Below are positions 42,325 to 52,254 of a DNA stretch of 64,000 nucleotides, piece after piece (positions within the stretch are counted from its first letter, which is position 1; each line of letters begins with the position of its first letter). The notes below the pieces were generated by a model. The model was given only the letters and a program-made list of their open reading frames with translations. It did no database searches and had not been told where the DNA came from. Location of the stretch: contig NZ_RBIM01000001.1 in NCBI RefSeq assembly GCF_003634045.1, forward strand, positions 310,001 to 374,000, read 5' to 3'. Source of the DNA: Maricaulis maris (GTDB lineage Bacteria > Pseudomonadota > Alphaproteobacteria > Caulobacterales > Maricaulaceae). The translations under genes were made by a program, and so were the position numbers.

Positions 42325-43980
42325 TCAGTTTTCGACCGGGTCGACGGCGTTACCTTCGTCGGCGTCTTGGTCAGGGTCATCCTGGGGGGTGTCGCTGACA
42401 TGCAGGAAGAAGCCGGGCGCAAGCATCTGCAACTGCTCGCTCATTGCCACGGCTTCGCGGGCCGGCGGCAGGCTCTGCGAGGCCGGCAGCGAGCGGGCAA
42501 TATCAAATAACAACCAGGCCGTCTCGACATCGCCTTGGCTCGCGACGAACCGGCCACCATGCCAGAATGCCATCGGTGCATAAGGGTCGGCGACGGCGCT
42601 GGCGGCGAACAGGGCCGGCAGATTCATGTCCGGCAGGGCGCCAGCCTGGCTGCTGCGCAGGGCGGCCAGGGCCTGGGCGGCGAGCAGGTTGGCGGCGCCG
42701 CCTTCCAGCCCGTCCCGGTGCAGGTGGTCGCGCAGGATGGTGATGGCGGCGGCCCGGTCGCTCTGCATGCTGGTGATGGCGCTCATCAGGGCTTCAAAAT
42801 TGGCATTGCCGATCCCTGACGCGGTGACCTGGCTCATCCGATTGCACACTGGCGACGGCGTGTCGCCACGGCACGGGCCCTGATGGTGCGAGATCTGGTA
42901 CAGGGCGAGATAGGCGCCGGCGGGATCAGCGCGGCGCTGGGCGGCGTCGGCGGCGGCCAGGAAGTCGGCATCGGCCGGCGCTGCTGATGGTCGGGCGGCA
43001 GCGTCGAGCCCGGCCTGCAGCAGGCCGCGCACGGCGGGGTCGTCGATCTGGTAGCTGTCGGCGCGGGCCGGGGCGAGGCCTTCGGGCCAGGGGAAGGCGG
43101 CCGCGTCCTCGTGCTCGCTGAGCCGGGTCCAGGTCTCGCGGCGCCCGTCCGGACTGGACGGGCTGAAGACGAGGAAGCTGAACTCCGCCGGAATGCCGGC
43201 CTCATCGACCAGCGTGGCCAGCGCGTCCGGATGGACCGGGACGGAGTGTTGCAGCCAGGCGCGGAACAGGGCGGCCGGGCGACCGGCGCCCAATCTGTCA
43301 TCGCGGTGTGTGAACAGGGCTGAGCCGTCGGCATTGCGGCGGATTTCGGTGATGCCGTCCTCGTTCACAGTCGAGGCAAGCTCGGCCTCGGCCAGTCGCA
43401 CACCCATCGCGGCTTCGATCCAGAACCGATCGAATGCCGTGCCGCCGGGGCCGGTCACCTGATCCAGCGTGCCGCCCTCGGTGTAATAGGCGAACGTGTT
43501 CATCTGGCGATGGATGTGGGCGACGAAGGGTTCGTTGCGCATGACCGGCCCGTCCAGCGCCGGGACGCGGGTCAGGGTTCGCCGGGTCAGGAAATCCTGG
43601 ATGACGCGCTCGGACTCGCCGGTCTCGGTGACATAGCCGTCACCGATCACGATCTCGCGCTGTTCGCTGTCCAGCGCCGTCCCGTCGAGCGCGGTCCGCG
43701 CGATCCGCCAGCGGGTGCGCAGGACCTGGTCATGCGTGCCGCCGCGCAGGGCCAGATAGGAATCGCGATCAAGGTGCGGCCCGATCACGATATAGGTCTC
43801 ATCCGACAGGTCCGCGACCGGCTGGTCGGGTGTCGGATCCGTCCGTCCGGCCTGTGGCGCCAGGATGGAGAAGCCGGGATCGGGCTGGCCGGCCTGGGCG
43901 GCGGCACTGGCAGGAAGGGCCAAGTCAATAAGGGCCGACAAGGTCAGGGCGAGGGCGGGGAGGGCAGGAGAACGCAACAT
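42325..43980 (-). CDS. secreted hypothetical protein
   Basis: Product of 551 aa. A signal peptide (LPALALTLSALIDLALPASAAA) follows the ATG at 43978-43980, preferred to 44043. No recognised domain; the central part has GPHLDRDSYLALRGGTHDQVL, TETGESERVIQDFL and three cysteines in GPCRGDTPSPVCNRM. Alpha-helical C-terminal half resembles TPR-like packing. Ends with acidic DPDQDADEGNAVDP. Lies between podJ and a divergent MerR gene. Confidence 0.72.
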   Translation of the reverse strand: MLRSPALPALALTLSALIDLALPASAAAQAGQPDPGFSILAPQAGRTDPTPDQPVADLSDETYIVIGPHLDRDSYLALRGGTHDQVLRTRWRIARTALDGTALDSEQREIVIGDGYVTETGESERVIQDFLTRRTLTRVPALDGPVMRNEPFVAHIHRQMNTFAYYTEGGTLDQVTGPGGTAFDRFWIEAAMGVRLAEAELASTVNEDGITEIRRNADGSALFTHRDDRLGAGRPAALFRAWLQHSVPVHPDALATLVDEAGIPAEFSFLVFSPSSPDGRRETWTRLSEHEDAAAFPWPEGLAPARADSYQIDDPAVRGLLQAGLDAAARPSAAPADADFLAAADAAQRRADPAGAYLALYQISHHQGPCRGDTPSPVCNRMSQVTASGIGNANFEALMSAITSMQSDRAAAITILRDHLHRDGLEGGAANLLAAQALAALRSSQAGALPDMNLPALFAASAVADPYAPMAFWHGGRFVASQGDVETAWLLFDIARSLPASQSLPPAREAVAMSEQLQMLAPGFFLHVSDTPQDDPDQDADEGNAVDPVEN

Positions 43981-44073
43981 GCGGCGGACTGTGCCGTGCC
44001 TGCCGTGAAGATGAAAGGGGGCAAAGGCGGATGAGCCCGGCAAGGCTGAAAATTTCCGTCTGTCATATATTTG

Positions 44074-44095
44074 ACGTTGACGTTCGCGTCACTTC
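44074..44095 (+). promoter_or_regulatory. possible MerR-type operator/promoter
   Basis: TGACGTTGACGTTCGCGTCA contains TGACG and CGTCA arms 10 bp apart, 20 bp upstream of the MerR start codon. LiuR-type MerR regulators of branched-chain and fatty-acid catabolism are known to use GACGT-rich inverted repeats. Site seen; regulation inferred. Confidence 0.45.
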
Positions 44096-44113
44096 GTGAA
44101 CACCATTCACCCC

Positions 44114-44596
44114 ATGATCAAGCCTGTCGCTCCCGATGCCGAATTCACCATTCGCGAACTCGCCCACGAGTTTGATATCACCCCGCGCACGCTCCGCTTC
44201 TATGAGCAAAAAGGGATGATCCATCCGCTGCGCCGCGGTGCAGCCCGGGTCTATTCCGCCGAGGACCGGGCCCGGATTGAGCTGATCCTGCGCGGCAAGC
44301 GGGTCGGGTTTGCGCTCGACGAGATCAAGGAAATCCTCGACCTGCAGGCGATCGACCGTGGCGGCCGCGAGCGTCTGGAGCCGGCGATCAAACGTTTCGA
44401 GCACCGCATCACCGTGCTGCAGCAGCAGCGCGAGGATGTCGCCCGTGCCCTGGCTGAGCTTGAGGCCGGTCTCGACTGGATGCGCGAGCGCCTGGAAGAC
44501 CGCACCCCGCCGGACGATGTCCGTCGCCGGGCCCGCGCCTTCGAGGCGCTGGCCAATGCCCATCTGGAAGACTGGAGCGGTCTGTCACCGGGCTGA
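44114..44596 (+). CDS. MerR-family regulator, probable beta-oxidation regulator
   Basis: Product of 160 aa. MerR helix-turn-helix: FTIRELAHEFDITPRTLRFYEQKGMIHPLRRGAARVYS (residues 11-49, split), then a long dimerisation coiled coil with no metal-binding cysteines, as in LiuR-type regulators that sense CoA thioesters. It directly precedes acyl-CoA dehydrogenase genes. The ATG at 44114 fits MIKPVAPD; a GTG at 44096 is in frame. Confidence 0.87.
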   Translation: MIKPVAPDAEFTIRELAHEFDITPRTLRFYEQKGMIHPLRRGAARVYSAEDRARIELILRGKRVGFALDEIKEILDLQAIDRGGRERLEPAIKRFEHRITVLQQQREDVARALAELEAGLDWMRERLEDRTPPDDVRRRARAFEALANAHLEDWSGLSPG

Positions 44597-44668
44597 CCCG
44601 GTATCGCCCGCCCTGATCGCGCCATTACAAATCACAATAATTCACACCCCGCTCCCCGGAGACCCATC

Positions 44669-46459
44669 ATGACCACCCCGTATCGCGCCCCGGTTCGTGA
44701 CCAGCGTTTTGTCCTGCATGACGTGCTCAATATTGCCCAGTATGGCGACCTGCCCGGCTTCGCCGACGCCGATGCCGACACGGTCGACGCCATCCTCGAG
44801 GAGGGGGCCAAATTCTGTGAGGGTGTGCTCGCTCCGATCTCCAAGATTGGTGATGAGGAAGGCTGCACGCGTGACGCGGACGGAAACGTCAAGACGCCGA
44901 CCGGCTGGAAAGACGCGTTCAAACAAATGTCCGAAGGTGGCTGGACGGCGCTGTCCTCGGATCCGGAATATGGCGGCCAGGGCCTGCCGCATGTCCTCAA
45001 TCTCGCCTTCAACGAGATGGTCTCCTCGGCCAATATGGCCTTCGGCATGTATCCGGGTCTGACCCTGGGCGCCGCGGCGGCGCTGGCGACCGGCGGCACG
45101 GACGAGCAAAAGGCGCTCTACCTGCCCAAGATGATCTCCTGCCAGTGGGGCGGGACGATGAATCTGACCGAGCCGCATTGCGGCACCGATCTGGGTCTTC
45201 TGCGCACCAAGGCCGTGCCGCAGGCCGACGGCTCCTACAAGATCACCGGCCAGAAGATCTGGATCTCCTCCGGCGAGCACGACATGGCGGAGAACATCAT
45301 CCACCTCGTCCTGGCCCGCATCGAGGGTGCGCCGGAAGGCGTGAAGGGTATCTCGCTTTTCGTGGTGCCGAAATTCATCCCCGATGCCGACGGTAATCCG
45401 GGGGAGCGTAACGCGGCCAAGTGTGGCGGCCTGGAACACAAGATGGGCATCCACGGCAATGCCACTTGCGTCATGGACTATGACGAGGCGACCGGCTGGC
45501 TGGTCGGCGACGAGAACAAGGGCCTCAAAATCATGTTTATCATGATGAATGAGGCCCGTCTGGGTGTCGGCCTGCAGGGCTATGCCCTGGCCGAGGCCGC
45601 CTACCAGCAATCCCTCGGCTTTGCGAAAGACCGTCTCCAGGGTCGCTCCCTGACCGGACCGAAGAACCAGGATGGCCCGGCCGATCCGATCATCGTCCAT
45701 CCGGACGTGCGTCGCATGTTGATGGACCAGAAGTCCTTCGTCGAAGCGGCCCGCTGCTTTGCCCTGTGGACCGCCCTGCAAGGCGATCTCGAGGAAAAAG
45801 CCTCCGACCCGGCCATGCGCGAAAAGGCCGGCGACTACATGGCGCTTTTGACCCCGATCGTGAAGGGTTATCTGACCGGCAAGGGCTATGATATGGTCTC
45901 CTCCGGCCTGCAGATCCATGGCGGGTCCGGTTTCACCGAGGAATGGGGCGCGTCCCAGCTTCTGCGCGATGCCCGCATCACCCTGATCTATGAAGGCACC
46001 AACGGTATCCAGGCGCTCGACCTGGTGGGCCGCAAGCTGGCGATGAACGGCATGCGCCCGATCACGACCTTCTTCGCCGAGCTGGACGCCTTCGTCGCCG
46101 AAGGCGGCAATGACGAGACCCAGCCCTTCGTGGATGCTGTGGCTGAGACCAAGGGCAAGCTCAAACAGGCCACCGACTGGTTGATGAATAATGCGCTCAA
46201 CAATTTCGACCATGCCGGCGCCGGCAGCCACGACTATCTCAGCCTCTTCGGCCTGACCTGCCTGACCTATATGTGGGCGAAAATGGCCAAGGTCGCCTCG
46301 GCCAAGATCGCCGCCGGCGACAGCGATCCGATCTATGCCGCCAAGCTGAAGACCGGCCAGTATTTCCTCGACCGCTGGGTCCCGGAAGCGGCCATGCACC
46401 TGGCCAAGGTCGAGGCCGGTGCCGACTCCATGATGGCGCTGGAAGCCGACGCCTTCTAG
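44669..46459 (+). CDS. acyl-CoA dehydrogenase, long form with C-terminal domain
   Basis: Product of 596 aa, about 200 aa longer than ordinary members; the extra C-terminal domain is that of the DmdC/FadE-like group. Motifs: GGTMNLTEPHCGTDLG, GQKIWISSGEHD, RDARITLIYEGTNGIQALDLVGRK with the catalytic glutamate in YEGTN. It introduces the alpha-beta double bond in acyl-CoA and passes electrons to ETF. Substrate chain length is not determinable; 3-methylmercaptopropionyl-CoA is an alternative in this family. Confidence 0.92.
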   Translation: MTTPYRAPVRDQRFVLHDVLNIAQYGDLPGFADADADTVDAILEEGAKFCEGVLAPISKIGDEEGCTRDADGNVKTPTGWKDAFKQMSEGGWTALSSDPEYGGQGLPHVLNLAFNEMVSSANMAFGMYPGLTLGAAAALATGGTDEQKALYLPKMISCQWGGTMNLTEPHCGTDLGLLRTKAVPQADGSYKITGQKIWISSGEHDMAENIIHLVLARIEGAPEGVKGISLFVVPKFIPDADGNPGERNAAKCGGLEHKMGIHGNATCVMDYDEATGWLVGDENKGLKIMFIMMNEARLGVGLQGYALAEAAYQQSLGFAKDRLQGRSLTGPKNQDGPADPIIVHPDVRRMLMDQKSFVEAARCFALWTALQGDLEEKASDPAMREKAGDYMALLTPIVKGYLTGKGYDMVSSGLQIHGGSGFTEEWGASQLLRDARITLIYEGTNGIQALDLVGRKLAMNGMRPITTFFAELDAFVAEGGNDETQPFVDAVAETKGKLKQATDWLMNNALNNFDHAGAGSHDYLSLFGLTCLTYMWAKMAKVASAKIAAGDSDPIYAAKLKTGQYFLDRWVPEAAMHLAKVEAGADSMMALEADAF

Positions 46460-46595
46460 GCGCAGACTGAACGACAAATCGGCGGGACCGTTCCGACAAA
46501 AGAGAGCGGCCCGCCACACAATTCCGGTTGATAAAGGGCATCCGCCATCCCGCGGTCAGGCTCGTCTCAAAAGAACCGTCTGGGGAGGACGTTTC

Positions 46596-47762
46596 ATGTT
46601 TCAGGACCCACTCAATGTGCCCCGTCCGGCCTTTCTCGAACGCGAGGATGTGCGGATGTTCGAGGACACGGTTCGCGCCTTCATGGCGAAGGAATGCGTG
46701 CCCAATGCCGAACGCTGGGAAGAGCAGGGCATGGTCGATCGCGAGATCTGGACCAAGGCCGGCAAGGCGGGGATCCTGTGCCCCTCCGTGCCCGAGGAAT
46801 ATGGCGGCGCCGGCGGCGATTGGGGCCATGAATACGTCTTCCACACCGCAGGCGCCGAGATCGGCGCGGCCGGCTGGGGTGTCGGCTTGCACAATTCCAT
46901 CATCGCGCCCTATGTCACCCATTACGGTTCGGAAGATCAGAAGAAGTCGGTCTTGCCGCGGATGATTTCCGGCGAGCTGATCGGCGCCATCGCCATGTCC
47001 GAACCGGGCACCGGCTCGGACCTGCAAAGCGTCAAGACGACGGCGATCAAGGACGGCAATGGCTATCGCATCAATGGCCAGAAAACCTTCATCACCAATG
47101 GCGGTTCGGCCAATTTCATCATCGTCGTGGCCAAGACCGATCCGTCCAAGGGCTTTGACGGCGTCTCCCTGCTGATGGTCGAGACCGACAAGGTCGAGGG
47201 CTTCCGTCGCGGTCGCCTCCTCGACAAGGTCGGCATGAAGGCCCAGGACACGGCCGAGCTCTTCTTCGAGGATGTCTGGGTGCCGGCCGATGCCTTGCTC
47301 GGTCAGGAAGAGGGCCAGGGCTTCATCCAGCTGATGCAGCAATTGCCCCAGGAACGCCTGCAGATCGCCGTCCAGGGTGTCGGCGCCATGAAGCGCGCCC
47401 TCTTTGAGACGATCAACTACACCAAGGAACGCGAGGCGTTTGGCCGTCCGATCCTGAAATTCCAGAACACCCAGTTCAAGCTCGCCGAATGCAAGACCAA
47501 GGCGACCCTGGCCGAGGTCTTCACCCATCACTGCTCGGAACGCCTGATGAAAGGCGAACTCGACGCCGCCACCGCCTCAATGGCCAAATACTGGGTCTCC
47601 GAAGCCCAGAATGAAGTCATGGACGAATGCGTCCAGCTGCATGGCGGCTACGGATACATGCGCGAATACCCGATCGCGAAGATGTGGACCGACAGCCGCG
47701 TCCAGCGGATCTATGGCGGGACGAACGAGATCATGAAGCTGCTGATTGCGAGGACGTTGTAG
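46596..47762 (+). CDS. acyl-CoA dehydrogenase, LCAD-like
   Basis: Product of 388 aa. Motifs: AIAMSEPGTGSDLQSV, GQKTFITNGG, and C-terminal YGGTNEIMKLLIART. Glycine replaces the usual C-terminal catalytic Glu, as in long-chain and isovaleryl-CoA dehydrogenases, where the base instead sits in helix G; the corresponding LPQERL is present near residue 249. Likely long-chain or branched acyl-CoA substrate. GGGGAGGAC precedes the ATG. Confidence 0.93.
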   Translation: MFQDPLNVPRPAFLEREDVRMFEDTVRAFMAKECVPNAERWEEQGMVDREIWTKAGKAGILCPSVPEEYGGAGGDWGHEYVFHTAGAEIGAAGWGVGLHNSIIAPYVTHYGSEDQKKSVLPRMISGELIGAIAMSEPGTGSDLQSVKTTAIKDGNGYRINGQKTFITNGGSANFIIVVAKTDPSKGFDGVSLLMVETDKVEGFRRGRLLDKVGMKAQDTAELFFEDVWVPADALLGQEEGQGFIQLMQQLPQERLQIAVQGVGAMKRALFETINYTKEREAFGRPILKFQNTQFKLAECKTKATLAEVFTHHCSERLMKGELDAATASMAKYWVSEAQNEVMDECVQLHGGYGYMREYPIAKMWTDSRVQRIYGGTNEIMKLLIARTL

Positions 47763-47787
47763 GCTGATGAGTGAGGGCGCTCTGCTT

Positions 47788-47962
47788 TCCTCCCCGCGTC
47801 AGTGGGGAGGGGGACCGCGAAGCGGTGGAGGGGCCGCCGCGCGACGACGCGGCGGAATCTTCGTGCCACGCGCCGAACGCCCGTCTCCGCTTGCGCTGCG
47901 ACGGGCGCCCCTTCGACCCGATGCTGCGCATCGCCCCACTTCCCCACTGATGTGGGGAAGAA
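47788..47962. repeat. intergenic palindromic repeat
   Basis: Hairpins TCCCCGCGTCAGTGGGGA (47791) and TCCCCACTGATGTGGGGA (47941) bound a GC-rich core with GGGGGACCGCGAAGCGG and its counterpart GGCGCCCCTTCGACCCG. This is a familiar bilateral repeat of Caulobacterales genomes, here between an acyl-CoA dehydrogenase gene and the PaiB-like gene. Confidence 0.7.
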
Positions 47963-47984
47963 ATCCGGCGACGGAGCCCGCCTG

Positions 47985-48590
47985 ATGTACACGCCCACAC
48001 ATTTCCGGATGGAAGACGAGAGCGAGATGCGAGCGGTGATGCGTTCGTATGATTTCGGCCTGCTGCTCATTCCGGGCGAGCCGGACCTGGCCGCGACGCA
48101 TATCCCCTTCAAGCTGGCCGATGAGCGCCTGGTCCTGATCGGCCATGTCGCCATGGCCAACCCGGCCTTCGAGGCGATCAAGGCGGGAAAGGAGGCGATG
48201 GTCGTTTTCACCGGTCCGCACGCCTATGTCTCGCCGACCTGGTATTCGCGGCCGCACGAGAATGTGCCGACCTGGAATTATGTCGCCGTGCACGCCTTTG
48301 GTACGTTGGTGCCGCTCGAGGGTGTCGAGGCCGAGCGGGCGCTGTCCTCGCAGATCGCCGATTTTGAGAGCGAGTGGCGGATCACCCAATTGGAAGAAAA
48401 GCGCCGCGCCATGCTGGAACGCGCCATCCAGCCTTTCGAGCTCGAGATTGACCGCCTGGAGGGCAAGGCCAAGCTCTCCCAGAACAAGCCATTGGAGGAG
48501 CGTCTGCGCATCGCCCACGCCCTCAATGAACGCGGCGAACACGCCGTCGCCTACCACATGATCGAGGACGAGGCGGAAGAGGATGATTAG
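47985..48590 (+). CDS. PaiB-like FMN-binding protein
   Basis: Product of 201 aa of the PaiB family (FMN-binding split-barrel). Motifs: MYTPTHFRMEDESEM, LAATHIPFKL, GHVAMANP, VVFTGPHAYVSPTWY and VPTWNYVAVHAFG. PaiB was described in Bacillus as a repressor of sporulation and protease genes; most members are probably flavin-dependent enzymes. The start at 47985 is chosen because the frame upstream runs through a repeat element. Inserted between beta-oxidation genes, but no functional link is shown. Confidence 0.88.
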   Translation: MYTPTHFRMEDESEMRAVMRSYDFGLLLIPGEPDLAATHIPFKLADERLVLIGHVAMANPAFEAIKAGKEAMVVFTGPHAYVSPTWYSRPHENVPTWNYVAVHAFGTLVPLEGVEAERALSSQIADFESEWRITQLEEKRRAMLERAIQPFELEIDRLEGKAKLSQNKPLEERLRIAHALNERGEHAVAYHMIEDEAEEDD

Positions 48591-48713
48591 TCCCGTGCCC
48601 AGCCCTCATCGGCTCCCGAGCGCGATGCGCCCGGGGGCCACTTCTCCCGCTAGCGGGGGCAGAAAACTTACGTCGATAAAGGGAACCACCCCGCCAAGGG
48701 AAAGGAAGTGACC

Positions 48714-49919
48714 ATGACAGAAGCTTATATCTTCGACGCCACGCGCACGCCGCGCGGCAAGAAAAAGAACGGGGCGCTCAACGAGATCACCGCGCTGCAG
48801 CTGGCCACCCAGCAGCTCGCCGCGATCCGTGACCGCAATAATCTCGACACCGCGCTCGTCGATGACGTGATCATGGGGGTCGTCTCGCCGGTCGGTGAGC
48901 AGGGCGCCAATATTTCGCGCTCGGCCGTGATCAATGCCGGCTATGCCGAGACCACCGGCGGCTATCAGCTCAACCGTTTCTGCGCCTCGGGCCTGGAAGC
49001 GGTCAATGTGGCCGCGGCCAAGGTGATGTCCGGCGAGGCCGATTTTGCCATTGGCGGCGGTGTCGAAGCCATGTCACGCGTGCCGATGGGCTCCGATGGC
49101 GGCGCCATGGGCGTCGATCCGGAGATTTCCTTCGACAATTACATCGTGCCACAGGGCGTCTCCGCCGACCTGATCGCCACCAAATACGGCTTCAGCCGGG
49201 ATGATGTCGACGCCTATGCTGTCGAGAGCCAGAAGCGCGCGGCGCGGGCCTGGGAAGAGGGCCGCTTTGCCAAGTCGGTCGTTGCCGTGAAGGACCAGCT
49301 GGGCACCACGATCCTTGATCATGACGAGCACATGCGTCCGGGTACTGACATGCAGGGCCTTGGTTCGCTGAAGTCGGCCTTCAAGGACATGTCCGATTTC
49401 GTCGGTTTTGAAGCGGTCGCGACCCAGCGCTATCCGGAAGTGGAATACCTCAACTGGGTCCATACCGGCGGCAATTCTTCCGGCATCGTCGATGGTTCGG
49501 CCATGGTCCTGGTCGGGTCGAAAGAGGCGGGCGAGCGTGCCGGCCTGAAGCCGCGGGCGCGGATCCGTTCGATGGCCTCGATCGGTTCCGAGCCGACCAT
49601 CATGCTGACCGGCCCGGTCCCGGTCACCGCCAAGGCCCTGAAAAAGGCCGGCATGGAAGCGGGCGATATCGACCTGTGGGAGCTCAACGAGGCCTTCGCC
49701 GCTGTCGTGCTGCGCCTTATGCAGGCCTATAATATCGACCACGACATCATGAATGTGAATGGTGGCGCCATCGCCATGGGTCACCCGCTGGGCGCAACCG
49801 GCGCGATGATCCTGGGCACCGTCCTCGACGAGCTGGAGCGCACGGGCAAGCAAACCGCACTGACCACGCTCTGCGTCGGCGGCGGCATGGGCACCGCGAC
49901 CATCATCGAGCGGGTTTAA
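48714..49919 (+). CDS. acetyl-CoA acyltransferase (thiolase)
   Basis: Product of 401 aa. Final step of beta-oxidation: cleaves 3-ketoacyl-CoA to acetyl-CoA and a shortened acyl-CoA. Active-site cysteine in [12 protein letters not shown] near residue 90, the GHPLGATGA histidine motif and the second cysteine in [17 protein letters not shown] precedes the ATG. Followed after 22 bp by the FadB-like gene, a classical fadAB arrangement. Confidence 0.94.
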   Translation: MTEAYIFDATRTPRGKKKNGALNEITALQLATQQLAAIRDRNNLDTALVDDVIMGVVSPVGEQGANISRSAVINAGYAETTGGYQLNRFCASGLEAVNVAAAKVMSGEADFAIGGGVEAMSRVPMGSDGGAMGVDPEISFDNYIVPQGVSADLIATKYGFSRDDVDAYAVESQKRAARAWEEGRFAKSVVAVKDQLGTTILDHDEHMRPGTDMQGLGSLKSAFKDMSDFVGFEAVATQRYPEVEYLNWVHTGGNSSGIVDGSAMVLVGSKEAGERAGLKPRARIRSMASIGSEPTIMLTGPVPVTAKALKKAGMEAGDIDLWELNEAFAAVVLRLMQAYNIDHDIMNVNGGAIAMGHPLGATGAMILGTVLDELERTGKQTALTTLCVGGGMGTATIIERV

Positions 49920-49941
49920 GGGTCGAGCAGGAGAAAAGACG

Positions 49942-52152
49942 ATGAAAAACTTCACACTCGAAATCGATCAAGACGGCATTGCCCTGGTCACTTTTGACAG
50001 CCCGGGCAAGTCGATGAATGTCATCTCCGCCGATGTCATGGATGACTTCGACGCGCTGACCGACAAGATCATCAATGACGACGCCATCAAGGGCGTGGTC
50101 ATCACCTCGGGCAAGGACGCGTTCTGTGCCGGGGCCGATCTGTCGGAGCTGGGCAGCTCCTCCTCCGAGCTGGCCAAGCTGCCGGAAGAGGAAATGAAGA
50201 CGAAGCTGTTCGAGCAATGCTTCCGTCTCAACAAGACGTTCCGGGCGCTGGAAACCTGCGGCAAGCCGATCGCCGCGGCGGTCAATGGCCTCGCCCTGGG
50301 CGGCGGCTTCGAGATTGCCCTGGCCTGTCATTACCGGGTCATGCCGTCGGACAATCCCAAGGCCAAGCTCGGCCTGCCGGAAGCCATGGTCGGTGTCCTG
50401 CCCGGCGGTGGCGGCACCCAGCGCCTGCCGCGCCTGGTTGGCCTGATGAATGCCGCACCGATCCTGTTGCAAGGCAAGCAGCTCGACGCCGCAACCGCAC
50501 AGCAGCAGGGCATTGTCGATGCCCTGGCGCCGCTGGCCGAGCTGGTCGCCAAGGCCAAGGGCCTGGTCAAGGAAGATCCGAAGGGTGCCAAACAGCCCTG
50601 GGATGGTGACAAGTTCCGCTTCCCGGGTGGTGGTCCCTACCATCCCGCCGGTGGCCAGATGTTCGGCGCCGCCTCGCCGATGCTGCGCAAGACCAGCTAT
50701 GGCAATTATCCGGCCCAGCGCTACATCCTGTCCTGCGTCTATGAAGGCTCGCAGGTCTCGATGGATGCCGCGATCCGCATCGAGAGCCGGTATTTCACCA
50801 AGCTTTTGCTGCGCCCGGAAAGCCGCAACATGATCCGCTCGATCTTCCTGTCCAAGCAGGATCTGGACAAGGGCGGACGCCGTCCGGCCGGTCAGGACAA
50901 GGGCGAGATCAACAAGATCGCCATCATCGGTGCCGGTTTCATGGGTGCGGGCATTGCCACGGTTTCGGCCCAGGCCGGGATCGAGATTGTTCTCATCGAC
51001 GCCACGCAAGAGGGCGCCGAGAAGGGCAAGAAGCATTGTACCGATCACTTCGCCAAGGGCGTCGCCCGCGGCAAGCTGAGCCAGGACAAGGCTGACAAGC
51101 TGGGCGCCCTCATCACGCCGACCACCGATTACACCCTGATCAAGGATGTTGATCTGGTCGTCGAGGCCGTGTTCGAGAATTCCGAACTCAAGGCCAAGAT
51201 CACCAAGATGGCGGAAGAGCAGATCGGCACCACGGCGGTGTTTGGCTCGAACACCTCCTCCATCCCGATCACCGATCTCGCCAAGGCGTCGGATCGTCCG
51301 GACAATTTCATCGGCATCCACTTCTTCTCGCCGGTCGAGAAGATGAACCTGGTCGAGATCATCATGGGCGAGAAGACGGGCGATTATGCCCTCTCGCGCA
51401 CGATCGATTTTGTCACCAAAATCAAGAAGACGCCGATCGTCGTCTCCGACACGCGCGGCTTCTACGCCAATCGTTGCGTCATGCGCTATATCGGCGAGGG
51501 CATGAACCTGCTGGCTGAGGGCGTGAAGCCGGCCCTGATCGAAAATGCCGCCAAGATGGCTGGCATGCCGGTCGGCCCGCTGTCCCTGCAGGACGAGGTG
51601 GCGCTGGATCTCGGCGTGAAGCTGATCAAGCAGACCAAGGCCGATCTCGGCGACAGCTACAAGCCGTCCAAGACCGAGCCCATCCTGTTCAAGATGGTCG
51701 AGGAATATGAGCGCTTCGGTCGCAAGAATGCCAAGGGCTTCTATGACTACCCGGCCGAAAAGGGTCAGCCCAAGCGTCTCTGGCCGGAGCTGGAGCAGTT
51801 TGCTCCGGGCGGCAAGTACGCCGACGAGCAGCCGACAGCGGACGAGATCAAGGACCGCATCCTCTACGCCCAGGCGCTGGAAGCGGCGCGTTGCATGGGT
51901 GAGGACATTGTCCAGGATCCGCGTGAGGCCGATGTCGGCTCCATCCTCGGTTGGGGTTTCGCGCCCTATACCGGCGGCACGCTGTCCTACATCGACACCA
52001 TAGGCGCCAAGGCCTTCGTGGCCCGCGCCAAAGAGCTGGAAGCCGCCTATGGCGACCAGTTCGCGGTGCCGGACCTCCTCGTCGAAATGGCCGAGAAGGG
52101 CGAAACCTTCTACGGACGCTTCGGCGCTCCGGCGGCGGTGGCGGCGGAATAG
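49942..52152 (+). CDS. fadB: fused enoyl-CoA hydratase / 3-hydroxyacyl-CoA dehydrogenase (FadB/FadJ-like)
   Basis: Product of 736 aa. Residues 1-190: crotonase fold with the oxyanion-hole segments DAFCAGADLSEL and NGLALGGGFEIALACHYRV. Residues ~310-500: NAD-binding Rossmann (IAIIGAGFMGAGIATVSAQAG) with the catalytic His in FIGIHFFSPVEKMNLVEI. The C-terminal part is the helical dehydrogenase domain. It performs hydration and oxidation and partners the thiolase upstream. A terminator follows. Confidence 0.94.
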   Translation: MKNFTLEIDQDGIALVTFDSPGKSMNVISADVMDDFDALTDKIINDDAIKGVVITSGKDAFCAGADLSELGSSSSELAKLPEEEMKTKLFEQCFRLNKTFRALETCGKPIAAAVNGLALGGGFEIALACHYRVMPSDNPKAKLGLPEAMVGVLPGGGGTQRLPRLVGLMNAAPILLQGKQLDAATAQQQGIVDALAPLAELVAKAKGLVKEDPKGAKQPWDGDKFRFPGGGPYHPAGGQMFGAASPMLRKTSYGNYPAQRYILSCVYEGSQVSMDAAIRIESRYFTKLLLRPESRNMIRSIFLSKQDLDKGGRRPAGQDKGEINKIAIIGAGFMGAGIATVSAQAGIEIVLIDATQEGAEKGKKHCTDHFAKGVARGKLSQDKADKLGALITPTTDYTLIKDVDLVVEAVFENSELKAKITKMAEEQIGTTAVFGSNTSSIPITDLAKASDRPDNFIGIHFFSPVEKMNLVEIIMGEKTGDYALSRTIDFVTKIKKTPIVVSDTRGFYANRCVMRYIGEGMNLLAEGVKPALIENAAKMAGMPVGPLSLQDEVALDLGVKLIKQTKADLGDSYKPSKTEPILFKMVEEYERFGRKNAKGFYDYPAEKGQPKRLWPELEQFAPGGKYADEQPTADEIKDRILYAQALEAARCMGEDIVQDPREADVGSILGWGFAPYTGGTLSYIDTIGAKAFVARAKELEAAYGDQFAVPDLLVEMAEKGETFYGRFGAPAAVAAE

Positions 52153-52181
52153 TCCGCCCTAAGCTTCACGGCGACTGCAAG

Positions 52182-52216
52182 AAACCGGCGCGGCATTGTT
52201 CGCGCCGGTTTTTTCT
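52182..52216 (+). terminator. rho-independent terminator of the thiolase/fadB unit
   Basis: ACCGGCGCG, 8-nt loop, CGCGCCGGT, then six T, 30 bp after the stop. The 3' arm plus T-run (16 bp) is repeated at 54015-54030. Confidence 0.87.
52200..52215 (+). repeat. 16-bp direct repeat, left copy (terminator 3' half)
   Basis: TCGCGCCGGTTTTTTC, identical to 54015-54030. The left copy lies in a complete terminator, the right copy in a half without its partner arm, so the intervening 1.8 kb may be an insertion at this terminator. Confidence 0.6.
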
Positions 52217-52254
52217 TTGCGCTGCGGAGTAAAGGGTGTGTGCCTGTCCTTTGC

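Noticed and set aside
44642-46519. 625-aa minus-strand frame over the acyl-CoA dehydrogenase
   Set aside because: The plus strand carries unmistakable acyl-CoA dehydrogenase motifs; the minus-strand frame is a high-GC shadow.
47746-47985. 79-aa frame between the acyl-CoA dehydrogenase and PaiB genes
   Set aside because: Entirely within an intergenic palindromic repeat known from many loci.
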